From Diacronema lutheri (lineage: Eukaryota > Haptophyta > Pavlovophyceae > Pavlovales > Pavlovaceae), in the NCBI GenBank assembly GCA_019448385.1, contig JAGTXO010000041.1, positions 62,001 to 126,000 on the forward strand: a DNA stretch of 64,000 nt, written 5' to 3'. Within the stretch, counting starts at the first letter, position 1. Each line of letters starts with the position of its first letter. The notes under the pieces were generated by a model. That model did no database searches, was not told the DNA's origin, and saw only the letters and a program-made list of their open reading frames with translations. Positions 36,134 through 45,464 of the stretch are shown here, one piece after another. The position numbers and the translations under genes are program-made.

Positions 36134-36889
36134 ATGCGAGCTGTCGTCGCGGCGGTGGTGCTCGCATTTGCGCACAGCGTCCACGCGTCGAGGGCGGCGA
36201 GGCAGCTACGCTCAGAGGTGCGCGCGAAGCGCACGCGCGCGCCCGCTGCAGGCGGGCTCACGCTGGCGACCTCTGGCCTCAGCGACGAGTTGCGGAGGGT
36301 GTACTCGGCCGTCGCGCCCGTATCGGGCGCGTGCGCGGACGAGCCAGCGCTGCGCCGCTCGTTGAGGCAGGCGTACGAGCCGCGGCTGCAACCGGTGGCC
36401 CGCACGCCGACGAGCGCAAAACTTGAGAAGTTGCTCGAACACGCCAAGCAGAGCGCGGAATGCGGCCGGTGCGGCAACAGCGGGATCGTCGCCTGCCCTG
36501 CGTGCTCGGGCCAGGGCGCGCTTGGCGGGCACGACAACATGCTGCCCTCTCAGATCATTGGTTCGAAATGGACGCGCATTTCGTTCTGCGACGACGGTGG
36601 CGTCGGCAGCAAAGTCCTCGTGACCGTGCTCAAGCTCGGCTTCAAGGAGCGGCGCGTGTACGCGCAGGTCGCCGCCGTCTCGAGCAAGGGCGCGGGCGAC
36701 GGCACGACGGCGTGGGTGCCGCTCGCGGAGATGCGGGACCGCGCCCGGTGGCGCGCGGGCTGGCTCAGCGTCGCCGAGATTGAGCAGCCCGCCGGGCAGA
36801 AGGCCTGCCCCGCCGGGTGCGTGGATGGCCGTTCGGTTTGCAAATCGTGCAATGGTCGCGGCTCGGCGCTCGCATACCGCCAGCCGTGA
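36134..36889 (+). CDS. DnaJ-type zinc-finger protein, probably secreted or plastid (BSD2-like)
   Basis: The chosen start gives 251 residues with a cleavable leader MRAVVAAVVLAFAHSVHASR; the frame is open to 35996, but the upstream part is not leader-like. Two CxxCxGxG-like pairs, CGRCGNSGIVACPACSGQG near the middle and CPAGCVDGRSVCKSCNGRG near the end, form the DnaJ cysteine-rich zinc fold, separated by a beta-rich insertion of about 85 residues. No J domain is present. Plastid proteins of this build (BSD2, PSA2, LQY1) act in photosystem or Rubisco assembly and have disulfide-isomerase or holdase activity. The plastid role is an inference; the unusual split of the two zinc pairs by a globular insert means it is not a standard BSD2. 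Confidence 0.65.
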   Translation: MRAVVAAVVLAFAHSVHASRAARQLRSEVRAKRTRAPAAGGLTLATSGLSDELRRVYSAVAPVSGACADEPALRRSLRQAYEPRLQPVARTPTSAKLEKLLEHAKQSAECGRCGNSGIVACPACSGQGALGGHDNMLPSQIIGSKWTRISFCDDGGVGSKVLVTVLKLGFKERRVYAQVAAVSSKGAGDGTTAWVPLAEMRDRARWRAGWLSVAEIEQPAGQKACPAGCVDGRSVCKSCNGRGSALAYRQP

Positions 36890-38072
36890 GGCAACGGCCG
36901 GCAGCCTCGGAAGGGAGGTCAGCATCCCATTCAAAAGAGGTCCGCGTTCGCCAGCACGACCTGTCGAGCCCGATGACCATCCGCCTCGTCAACACGCTCG
37001 TGCGCTGCGCGTGGTGTTGGATCGCCTTTGCTCGCAACTACTCGAACGCGCGCAACACCAGCTTAAAGGCCCTCGAGCTACGCGGACCAAGAGCGATGAT
37101 GGTGGGCGCGCCGCCGGTCGCGCTGTGCACCGCACCCGCTGCCGGCGATGCAGCCCCTTGCCGTGCGCGCTCGAGCCGACGCAGCCGCGCGCGGACGGGC
37201 TGCTGGCTCACCCTCGCGGACGCAACGACCGCGGCCCCTCCACTCGGACGCAACGACCGCGGCCCCTCCACTCGGACGCAACGACCGCGGCCCCTCCACT
37301 CGGACGCAGCGCCCGCGGCCCCTCCACTCGGACGCAACGACCGCGGCCCCTCCACTCGGACGCGGCGCCCGCGGCCCCTCCACTCGGACGCAGCGACCGC
37401 GGCCCCTCCACTCGGACGCAGCGCCCGCGGCCCCTCCACTCGGACGCAGCGCCCGCGGCCCCTCCACTCGGACGCAACGACCGCGGCCCCTCCACTCGGA
37501 CGCGGCGACCGCGGCCCCTCCACTCGCGGCCGCCGACGGCGCGGCTGCTGGCCCCGCCCGGCTGAGCTGCGTGGGCCTCCCACACGCACGGTCCTTGCCC
37601 CGGATACCCAAGGCTAGGGCGTCCGGGGTGGTGCACGAGGAATGCACCCGCGGGCCATGCGCGCACATCAGCTGCGCCCAGTCGCGTATGCGTGCGCTGC
37701 ACGCCGACCCACATTGCGACGGACCACGGGGGATGCCTGCGCACGACGCGCAAACGCGTCTCCTGCGCCAGCCCGCGCATTTACGCGCCGCGTCACTCCC
37801 GTCTGCCTCCCCGGCTGGGCGTACGCGTCGCCCGTCTCCGCGCGGATCGCCTAGCCGAGCTGCAGCGCGCGCCGTCCGCGCCGAGATACGTCCGCGTCGG
37901 TCGGCGGGCGCGCGGGCGAGTAGCGGCGCAGGAAATTGTCGGCTAAGGCCATTATGTGCAAGGCGCCGCGCGGCGACGAGGGCGCAGCCCCGCCGCGCTG
38001 CCAAGCAGGCTGGGTCCTCTCGTTTTCAAGTTGGGCGTTTTGGGCGCATCGCGAGGGCGACCCAACCTCGTG
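36890..38072. other. Intergenic with a 28-bp minisatellite
   Basis: Apart from the minisatellite (37222-37529) I see no gene. Several long frames here exist only because a 28-bp repeat without stops keeps all frames open. The last 100 bp before 38073 are the probable promoter of the TerC gene. Confidence 0.6.
37222..37529. repeat. Minisatellite, about 11 copies of a 28-bp unit
   Basis: Each unit is a variable 10-mer (CGCAACGACC, CGCAGCGCCC, CGCGGCGCCC and similar) followed by an invariant GCGGCCCCTCCACTCGGA. Variation is confined to three positions, so the array has expanded recently. No spacers exist, so it is not a CRISPR array. Confidence 0.9.
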
Positions 38073-39411
38073 ATGCGGCATGGACGGTGGCTCGCCGTGG
38101 CGCTCCTGCTCGCGCGAGCCTCGCACGCGGGCGCGAACCGCGCCCCGGACGTGCGCGCGCGCGCACGCGAGCTGCGCCCGCACGCTCCGTGTTCGCTCGA
38201 GCGCGAGAGCGGCCGGCCGCGTGGTGGCGCGCTGCGCTCGCTCCGCGGCGGCTCGTCCGAAGCCGCCGCTAAGGAGTACAGCGACGCGATCAAGTGGACG
38301 TCGGTGACGATGGTGGCGACCGTGCTGTTCGGGCTCGGCGTGGTGTTGCCGCTCAAGGGGCGCGACGCTTCGCTCGACTTTTTCACCGGCTTCCTCATCG
38401 AGAAGATCCTGTCCGTCGACAACCTCTTCGTGTTCGTGATGATTTTCGACGCGTTCAAGACGCCCGAGCAGTACCAGCGCAAGGTGCTCACCATCGGCAT
38501 TGTATCGGCGATCGTGCTGCGCGGGCTCATGATTGCCCTCGGCGTGCAGCTCGTCCAGCGCTTCCGCCCCGTGCTCCTCGCCTTTGCCGCCATCCTGATA
38601 CTCTCGTCGCTGAAGGCGAGGCGCGGCCGTGCGCCGCGCAGCCGCGCTGCGCCATGCGCGTGGCGGCGGCGCGCGCCGCTGACGCGCAAGTCGGCGCGCG
38701 CTGCAACGCCCGCCTTGTCCGCGTGCGCAGATGGCGAGCGAGAGCATGCGGCCGCACGTGGCGCCGTCCGCCATGTCAGCCGAATCGCCGAGCGGCATCA
38801 TTAAGGTTGCGTCGCGGCTCGTCGGTGCGACGTCGCGCTACGACGGCGCAAACTTCTTCACAACGCACAACGGCGTGCGGTGCGCGCGCACGCGTCTCCG
38901 CCCCTCGCAATCGCGCCGCGCACGCGGCGCTCACGCGCGCGCGCGGCGCCGGCGAGCGGTGCGGCGTTGCGGGCGATCTCGCAGCAAGGCGACGCCGCTG
39001 CTGCTCGTGCTCATCTGCATCGAGCTGTGCGACGTGATGTTTGCGGTAGACTCGATCCCTGCGATCGTCGGGATCACGCAGGACACGATGATCGTCTTCT
39101 CGTCCAACGTCTTCGCAATCCTCGGGCTGCGCAATCTCTACGTGCTCCTCGCGCGCGCAGTCAAGGACCTCGTCTACCTCAAAATCAGCGTCGCGCTTAT
39201 CCTCGGTTTCGTCGGGGCCAAGCTGGTGCTCGACTTCGCGCACATCCACATCTCATCGCTCTACTCGCTCGCCGCCGTCTTCGCCGTGCTCGGCTGCGGC
39301 GTCGCCGCGTCGCTTGCGCAGCAGAGCCGCGCGGCGTCGCAGCCGGCCGCCAAATCGACGGCCGTGCGTCGGCGCGGCGGTCGCTTCTTGCGCAAGGCGC
39401 GCGCGAGCTAA
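38073..39411 (+). CDS. TerC-family membrane protein, probably thylakoid
   Basis: Exons 38073-38615, 38731-38874 and 38989-39411 encode about 369 residues. The leader has a signal peptide (WLAVALLLARASHAGA) and an Arg-rich transit part. The TerC core begins near SDAIKWTSVTMVATVLFG. Hallmarks are FFTGFLIEKILSVDNLFVF, ATPLLLVLICIELCDVMFAVDS and SNVFAILGLRNLYVLL, with acidic residues inside the membrane helices. Intron 1 uses a GC donor (AAG|GCGAGG), which joins SSLK to MASES in phase 0; intron 2 (114 bp) is GT-AG and stop-free. Bacterial TerC relates to metal (Mn) export and tellurium resistance; the plant homolog is needed for thylakoid membrane protein insertion. A plastid role is inferred from the leader. 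Confidence 0.85.
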
Positions 39412-39771
39412 GCCGGCGCGCGCGCGCGGCGCGCATAGTATGCAAGCGCGAGGTGCCCAAGGGGCGAGGGCCAGGGCGCACCCCGCGGAGCGCGCTGGCC
39501 CCAGCCTGTCTGTGTGAGGCGTGCCGTCCCCTGGCGCTTGGTCTGCCCTGGCCAGCAAGCAGCGCGCATGGGGCTCGGCCGTCGCGCCAAACAATGCCAT
39601 ACCGATTGCTTGTAGATTTGCCTCGCCTCGCCTCGCACACGCCGCTCATCTCCGTGCAGGCATGGCACCGCGTCGCTGGGTGCGGCGCGCAGCGACGAGG
39701 CGTCGGAGCTGCGCCCCTTTTCAAAAACCAGAGGTGGGGGTGGAGGGGAGGGGGTCACGGGGAGGCGAAAA
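39412..39771. other. Intergenic between TerC and NOP56
   Basis: No gene or repeat recognised; a pyrimidine/purine-rich GGGGGTGGAGGGGAGGGGG stretch sits just before the NOP56 start. Confidence 0.4.
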
Positions 39772-41799
39772 ATGGCAGAGGTGAGATATCTCCTCTTCGA
39801 GTCCGCGTCGGGCTACGCGCTCGTCGAGCGCAAGGGCTCTGAGGAGATCGGCGTGCAGAGCGAGGAGGCGCAGCGCACATTGACCGACTTTGGGCGCTTC
39901 TCGCAGATCTGCTCGATCAAAGCCTTCCTCCCGTTCACGTCGGCGGAGAATGCGCTCGCGAACATCAACGACATCTCCGAGGGCCTCATGACGGACGAGC
40001 TGCGCGAGTTTCTCGAGAGCAACCTTGGCAAGGCGCTCAAAGGGGGCAAGGAGAAGGTCAAGTTTGCCCTGGGCGTCGCCGACTCCAAGATCGGTGGCAC
40101 GGTTCAGGAGAGCACGGGCATCCCGTGCGTGTGCAACGACCTCGTGCAGGAGCTCCTGCGCGGCGTGCGTGCGCACTTCGCTAAGCTCGTCAAGGTGCTG
40201 CGGCGCGGAGTGGGGCACCGCAGCGGCGGTGCTCTGCATGCAGTTGCTTGGCGCGCGCCGCGTTCGACGTGACGCGCGCGCGTGCGCGTGCGCCCCCCAC
40301 GGGAGCAGGGCCTGCGCGACGGTGACGCAGAGAAAGCGCAGCTCGGGTTGGGCCACGCCTATTCGCGCTCCAAGGTTAAGTTTGATGTGAACCGCACGGA
40401 CAAGCACATCATCCAGGCGATCGCGCTGCTCGACCTGCTCGAGAAGGACATCAACACCTTTGCGATGCGAGTGCGCGAGTGGTACTCGTGGCACTTCCCC
40501 GAGCTGAGCAAGGTGATCACGGACAACTACTTGTACGCAAAGGCGGCCCAGTTCATCCAGCGGCGCGAGTCGCTCACGCCCGAGCGCGTCGTCGAGCTCG
40601 GCGCGACCCTTGTCGATGCTGAGAAGGCGTCGCTCGTGTACGAGGCCGCCAAGACGAGCATGGGCATGGACATCTCCGACATTGACCTTCTCAACATTCA
40701 CACCTTTGCGCTGCGCGTATCAAAGCTCGCCGAGTACCGCAAAGTGCGTGCCGAGCCGTGCGGCGCGGCGCGTAGCGCGCCCCCGGCGCATACACGCGTT
40801 CAGGCCGCCGCTGGGGGCTGTGCGCGCCCCTCGCCGCCGCGACGCGCTCGTGGCTGCACCCACGCATCTGGGAGCGTGTGCCGGAGCTGTGCCCGCGCGC
40901 GCACGCGTGGCGCGAGCGCGCACGCGCTCCGCGCGCGGCGGGAGGGCGAGGCGTCTGGCCACACGTTGTCTCACGGCTCCGCGCACACCGTCGCGCCGCT
41001 CCAGTCGCTCGCCGAGTACCTGCACTCCAAGATGGAGGCGTGCGCGCCCAATTTGCAGGCGCTGATCGGCGACTCGGTTGGCGCGCGCCTCATCTCGCAC
41101 GCCGGCTCGCTCACGTCGCTGAGCAAGTACCCGGCGTCGACGGTGCAGATCCTTGGCGCGGAGAAGGCGCTCTTCCGCGCGCTCAAGACCAAGGGCAACA
41201 CGCCCAAGTACGGCCTCATCTTCCACTCGACCTTCATCGGCCGCGCGGGCGCCAAGAACAAGGGGCGCATCTCGCGCTACCTCGCCAACAAGTGCTCGAT
41301 CGCCTCGCGCATCGACGCATTCTCCGAAACGCCGGTGCGCGCGACACGCGGCAGCGCGCCGCCGCCAAGCGCCTGGCGCGCCTGGCGCGCGTGCGCGCGT
41401 ACCATGCGGCTCGCGCGCACACGCCGCGCCTCGCGCGGCGCCGTCGTCTGGCCGCCGTCCGGTCCGCGCGCATCGCGTCCGGGCAGACGAGCAAGTTTGG
41501 CGAGCGGCTGAAGGACCAGGTCGAGGAGCGGCTGCGCTTTTACGACACGGGCGAGACGCCGCGCAAGAACCTCGACGTGATGAAGGAGGTGATGGCAGAG
41601 CTCGCGTCGGACGAGGAGGCGGCCGCAGCGGAGCCGAACGCCGCGAAGAAAGGCAAGAAGGACAAGAAGGACAAGGAGGCGAAGGGGGGGGGGTGCGGCG
41701 GTCGATGACGCCGCCGGCAAGGAGAAGAAGAAGCACAAGTCCGAGAAGAAGGACAAGGACGACGCCGGGCCCGAGAAGAAGAAGAAGAAGAAGGACTGA
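39772..41799 (+). CDS. NOP56: Box C/D snoRNP core protein NOP56
   Basis: Exons 39772-40194, 40333-40743, 41005-41334 and 41487 onward. The N-terminal NOP5NT domain ([13 protein letters not shown]) is followed by the coiled-coil and the Nop domain with [44 protein letters not shown] and [20 protein letters not shown]. The run [19 protein letters not shown] and [19 protein letters not shown] are NOP56 type rather than NOP58. NOP56 binds box C/D snoRNA with fibrillarin, SNU13 and NOP58 in the nucleolus for rRNA 2'-O-methylation. The last exon carries a Lys-rich tail. As read, the frame stops at 41708 after a 10-base G run (41684-41693); a one-base length difference there joins a further Lys-rich stretch ending at 41799, the expected NOP56 tail. 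All introns are GT-AG, phase 0. Confidence 0.93.
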
Positions 41800-42378
41800 C
41801 CCGTTGTTGACCGTCAGAATGAAAGGACTTGATTCTGCCGCCTGCTCGATCGGCAAGCATTTTTGAAGCACCGGAAATTCCTCGGCTGCCTTGGCGACCA
41901 TGGGCTTCACCGCGTCGCCGGCAGAGGTCACCGCGTCGCTCGCAGCAGTCAAGCCCTTGTTCAGCGCGGCGACAACCGGCTCCATCGCCGTCTGCACCTG
42001 CTCCATGGCGACACGGGCTGCGAGCGCACCCGCACGGTCGAAGAGGCGCGCAGGGGGCGGAGGGCGCCGTTGGTGAGGCCACCGGCCACGGCCATGAAGT
42101 GCGGGGGGCGTTCGCACCCGCTGCAACTGCGTGTGGATGAGCTCTCGCCGAAGCGTCGCCGAAAAGTTTGGAAATTTTTGTGTCTTGCGAGCCGAGGGGC
42201 CCGCTCGAGAACATCGGGCGCCTTCTCGCGCGTGCGATCATTGAAGTGCGCGGACTCATTGAGGTGCACGCGCGGGTGCGGCCGCGCCCACAGCGCCACA
42301 AGCGCGCCCCAAGCGCGCCCGCGCGCGCCCGCGCGCTCACGCACGACCGCGTTGTGCGCCGATGCAGGTCGTGGATCA
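41800..42378. other. Intergenic with one possible minus-strand exon
   Basis: On the minus strand from ATG 42006 a coding-like stretch reads MEQVQTAMEPVVAALNKGLT and continues to KCLPIEQA near 41838, an amphipathic helix-rich sequence. No stop follows before the antisense of NOP56, so an unseen splice would be needed. The motif FPVLQKCLP resembles VPALGGCLP at the start of the neighbouring + gene. The rest looks noncoding. Confidence 0.3.
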
Positions 42379-42879
42379 ATGGATATTCGTGCGTCCATCC
42401 GCGCGTACTTGCCAATGATCGTGGAACAGGTGCCGGCGCTCGGCGGCTGCCTTCCCATGAGCGGCTCCGACGATGAGGCTGCGCCCGCTGGTGCACTGGC
42501 GACCACGGCGGCGGCGGCCGAAGCGAGCGACGCACACGTGGTGACCGCGGGCGGCCTTGGCATCAAGATGCCGGCTGTGGACACGCAGCTTGCGTCCTCG
42601 CGCTCGCAACGACCACACTCTGGCACAGCAACGCCGGCCGACTTCATGTCATTGCGCGAGCAGCGTCAAGCATCTTCCCAGCCCGGCACGCCACCCCCGA
42701 GCGTTCGCCCGCCAACCGCAACGACGGCTGCTGAGCGCCTCGTGAGCGCGGGCGCATTGGCCATCAAGGTGCCGGCGGTGAACACCGAGCTCTCGCACAC
42801 GCGCCCGCCCGGGACGGCGACGCCGCCCGAATCCATGTCGCTGCGCGAAGAGCGCCCGCCGCCGTCCGCCCGAGGCTGA
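42379..42879 (+). CDS. Small protein with a duplicated ~40-residue motif, unknown
   Basis: The frame encodes 166 residues starting MDIRASIRAYLPMIVEQVPA. Two copies of an internal unit are visible: VVTAGGLGIKMPAVDTQL followed by GTATPADFMSLREQR, and LVSAGALAIKVPAVNTEL followed by GTATPPESMSLREER. The N-terminal helix is amphipathic and the C-terminus is Pro/Ser-rich. There is no signal peptide or known domain. The frame is open upstream to 41863 without coding character, so I start at the ATG before MDIRAS. Conservation between the two units argues for a real protein. Confidence 0.55.
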   Translation: MDIRASIRAYLPMIVEQVPALGGCLPMSGSDDEAAPAGALATTAAAAEASDAHVVTAGGLGIKMPAVDTQLASSRSQRPHSGTATPADFMSLREQRQASSQPGTPPPSVRPPTATTAAERLVSAGALAIKVPAVNTELSHTRPPGTATPPESMSLREERPPPSARG

Positions 42880-43170
42880 ACGGCGGCGCGCGTTCGTGCA
42901 CACGCCTGCCTGCTGCGCTCCTCAGTGCCAGTGCCGCCACGCCTGGCGCTGGTTGCGATCACTGTGGCGAATGGTTGCGCATTACAGAGCAGCGAATGAG
43001 TGAGGACACGTGCGCGGCACGTGCCGGTGCGAAAACAACAGCTTTGCGCGCACGTGCACAGCGCCGGCAGCGCCGCGCGCCCGCGCAGCGCGCTGCATGC
43101 GGGCACGTGCGTGGAATGGCCCCGCATGGAAGCTCGGAAACGAATTATGACCTTCACATTCCCAAGCTCG

Positions 43171-43788
43171 TCAGGCGTCCGCTTTGCTCCGCGCGAGCAG
43201 CAGCCGGACGTTGTCCATGGCCGCGCGGTAGAGCTGCCGCTTGTACGATTCGGCGGCGTCGCGCGGTGGCTGCCGGCGCGTGGGGAGGACGGACGCGCGG
43301 AGCGTGGCCTCGCCAAAGAGGGGATTGAAGCCGACAGATGCGCCATCGGGCCGCGCGACGAACGACGCGAGCGTCTGCGCGAGCTCAGGCTTCTCGCGCC
43401 GAAGCTGGGCGAGCTTGTCGGGCAGGAGGTGCGCGCGCCGGCGGAGCGCGAGAAAGCGCTGCTCGCGCTTCCAAACGAGGCGCAGCGCGCGCGGCACGGC
43501 CTGTGGTACGGCCGTGGCGAACTCCTCCGCGGAGACAGGCGCGCTAGCGCCGCCTGCGCCACCGCGCTCGGCCGCGGACGCGCCGCGGAGCGACTTGAGC
43601 AGACCCTCGGTCACGCTCGCGCGCACGTGCTTCATCTCGTCGCGGAGCAGCATCTGGCGCCAGAGGCCTTGTACCTCGCCCTTGATGGGCGGCAGCCGCT
43701 GCTGGTTGAGCAGCGCTCGCCGTCGCGCTTGGCGCACGAGGAAGCTCTCGCCCGCCGTAGAGAACGCGCGCACGTGGAGGAGCATCAT
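43171..43788 (-). CDS. Conserved-looking small basic protein, possibly mitochondrial
   Basis: A frame of 205 residues starts MMLLHVRAFSTAGESFLVRQ, a short hydrophobic/basic head with the RxFST pattern common at mitochondrial presequence ends. The remainder is helical and rich in Arg and Leu (NQQRLPPIKGEVQGLWRQML, DKLAQLRREKPELAQTLASF, YKRQLYRAAMDNVRLLLARS). No family is recognised; size and basic composition would fit a mitochondrial ribosomal or assembly protein, but this is a guess. It is divergent from the mitochondrial-type lipoyl gene with a 54-bp gap, which supports co-expression. Confidence 0.6.
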   Translation of the reverse strand: MMLLHVRAFSTAGESFLVRQARRRALLNQQRLPPIKGEVQGLWRQMLLRDEMKHVRASVTEGLLKSLRGASAAERGGAGGASAPVSAEEFATAVPQAVPRALRLVWKREQRFLALRRRAHLLPDKLAQLRREKPELAQTLASFVARPDGASVGFNPLFGEATLRASVLPTRRQPPRDAAESYKRQLYRAAMDNVRLLLARSKADA

Positions 43789-43842
43789 GGCTCTCGCTAG
43801 CGATTTTTAGAAAGCCTGTGGCGAAAAGGTTTTTGACGTACA

Positions 43843-44493
43843 ATGCTCAGCCTCGCCGCTCGGCGCGTGTTCCTGCCACGGTCGGCACGCTGCGCACGAT
43901 GGCTCTCGCTGCCGGCGCACAAGGTGCTCGACATGCCCGCGCTTTCGCCGACGATGACGCAGGGGAACATCGCCTCGTGGAACAAGAAGGAGGGCGACAC
44001 GGTCTCCGCGGGTGAGAGGCTTGGCGAAATCGAGACGGACAAGGCGACCGTCGACTTTGAGTCGATCGATGACGGGATCGTTGCGAAGATCCTGCTGCCC
44101 GAGGGTACGCAGGACATCGCGGTGGGCACGCCTGTGATCATCATGGTCGACGAAGCCGAGCACGTTGCAGCCTTCAAGGACTACAACAGCCCTGGTCCAA
44201 CGCCGAAAACGCCGGCCGCGACCGCAGCCCCAGCTCCTCCGCCGCCGCCGCCGGCCGCCGCGGCGACACCGAAGCCCGCGGCCGCCGTCGCCGCACCAAC
44301 GATCACTGGCGATGGACGGTGCGTATGCTGCCGGCCCTCGCGCGTTAGAGTGCGGCCACGGGCGCGACCATCCTGAGCGCGAGATCCCCCTTCCCCTTTC
44401 GCCGCCACTCTGCGCAGGCGCCAGCCCGGCTCTCTGGGCAGCGTCGCTGGGAAGGTGTACTTCAACGAGGAGCGGGGCTTCTACCGGCTGTGA
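43843..44493 (+). CDS. Lipoyl-domain protein (truncated PDH E2/E3BP-like), mitochondrial
   Basis: Exons 43843-44318 and 44442-44493 encode 175 residues. A mitochondrial-type presequence ([20 protein letters not shown]) leads into one complete lipoyl domain: [20 protein letters not shown] with the lipoylated Lys in [12 protein letters not shown] and [14 protein letters not shown] Pro/Ala linker follows. The intron (123 bp) begins GTGCGT and ends GGCAG; phase 2 on both sides rejoins GDGR to [16 protein letters not shown] and a stop. No E1/E3-binding domain or acetyltransferase catalytic domain (with its DHR-type motif) follows, and the next gene begins 320 bp later. Either this is a free lipoyl carrier, an E3BP-like fragment, or an E2 whose 3' part was lost. 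Confidence 0.7.
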
Positions 44494-44816
44494 GTGGGGG
44501 CCGTCGGCAGCTGACCGACTTGCACGGTGCCCACTCGGCGAGCCGCCGCGGTAGGCAGCAGCGCGAGGGGAGCTGCAGATTGTGCGCGCCGCCGTGAGGC
44601 TGCCGGGAACGGCCAGCACCGTGAGGAGCAGCGTGGGTGGAGCGCGTTCCGCGTCGTGTCTGCATTGCAGGCTGCGCACAGCGCACAGCGCAACGATGCT
44701 CCGCACGAGAACAGATTTAAAAACATCTCCGCCCCCGACGGCCGGGGTCGTGTTGAACGGTGTCGACCGGCGCGCCCGTCGGTCGCCGCCCAGGCACACG
44801 CGCTCGCCCAGGCACG
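44494..44816. other. Intergenic between lipoyl and YkuK-like genes
   Basis: A coding match to the missing E2 domains was looked for and not found. A short repeated CCCAGGCACACGCGCTC occurs at about 44789 and again inside the next gene near 44910. Confidence 0.4.
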
Positions 44817-45455
44817 ATGAGGGTGCGCTTGCTATCGCGCTCGCTCTCCCGTAGGACATCCGTGCCTGCCAAGCGAAAGGCGCCGCAGCGCGTGGACGAC
44901 GCGCTCTCCGCCCAGGCACACGCGCTCACGGCGCCAAGCCCCGACACCTGGTTGTGGCACGATGGGCATGGCGCGCAGATGCGCTCCTTCCCGAACGTGC
45001 TCGTCGCGGTCCGAGCGATGATGGAGGCGGTCCCAAACTGCGAGGTGCACGTCGGCACGGACTCGAAGCTCGTCGCTCGGAGCGATGGGCGCGCAGTTGG
45101 CGGGCTGGCGAGGTACAAGTACGTGACCGCCGTCTGCGTGCGGGAGACGGGCCACGGCGCATGCTATTGGCACTCGCGGCACTCGTGCGTGCTGCCCTTT
45201 GCGAGCCTCGACATGCGGCTGTGGAAGGAGGTTGAGAACTCGATGGTTGTCGCCGATTGTGTGTGCGCCCACCTGCGCGTTCCGCGCGAGGTGATCACGG
45301 TGCACGCCGACGCCAACGCTGACGTGCGCTTCAAAAGCGCGCGGCACACAGCGATGCTCATCGGCATCATCAAGGCCGGTGGCTACGATTTTCGCATCAA
45401 GCCCACGTCGTGGGCGACGTGGGTTGCCGACAGGCATTGCAACTCGCGCCGCTGA
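44817..45455 (+). CDS. YkuK/DUF458-type RNase H-like protein
   Basis: The chosen ATG gives 212 residues with an Arg/Ser-rich, presequence-like head (MRVRLLSRSLSRRTSVPAKR); a start at 44760 is also open. The core reads VHVGTDSKLVARSDGRAVGG, where the Asp of GTDS fits the first RNase H-fold acidic residue, then YKYVTAVCV, RLWKEVENSMVVAD (Glu) and VITVHADANADVRFKS (Asp). This acidic pattern matches the bacterial YkuK (DUF458) family, a predicted RNase H-like group without established substrate. In eukaryotes such genes are uncommon, so bacterial or organellar ancestry is plausible. Its stop lies 9 bp from the stop of the convergent flagellar gene. Confidence 0.65.
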   Translation: MRVRLLSRSLSRRTSVPAKRKAPQRVDDALSAQAHALTAPSPDTWLWHDGHGAQMRSFPNVLVAVRAMMEAVPNCEVHVGTDSKLVARSDGRAVGGLARYKYVTAVCVRETGHGACYWHSRHSCVLPFASLDMRLWKEVENSMVVADCVCAHLRVPREVITVHADANADVRFKSARHTAMLIGIIKAGGYDFRIKPTSWATWVADRHCNSRR

Positions 45456-45464
45456 CACATGAAT

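Noticed and set aside
37222-37529. CRISPR-like array
   Set aside because: Units abut without unique spacers and the context is a eukaryotic nuclear genome; it is a minisatellite.
44319-44441. Unspliced end of the lipoyl protein (read-through to 44376)
   Set aside because: The read-through tail is Arg/Cys-rich without family character, while the GT-AG splice matches phase and yields a coding-like tail.
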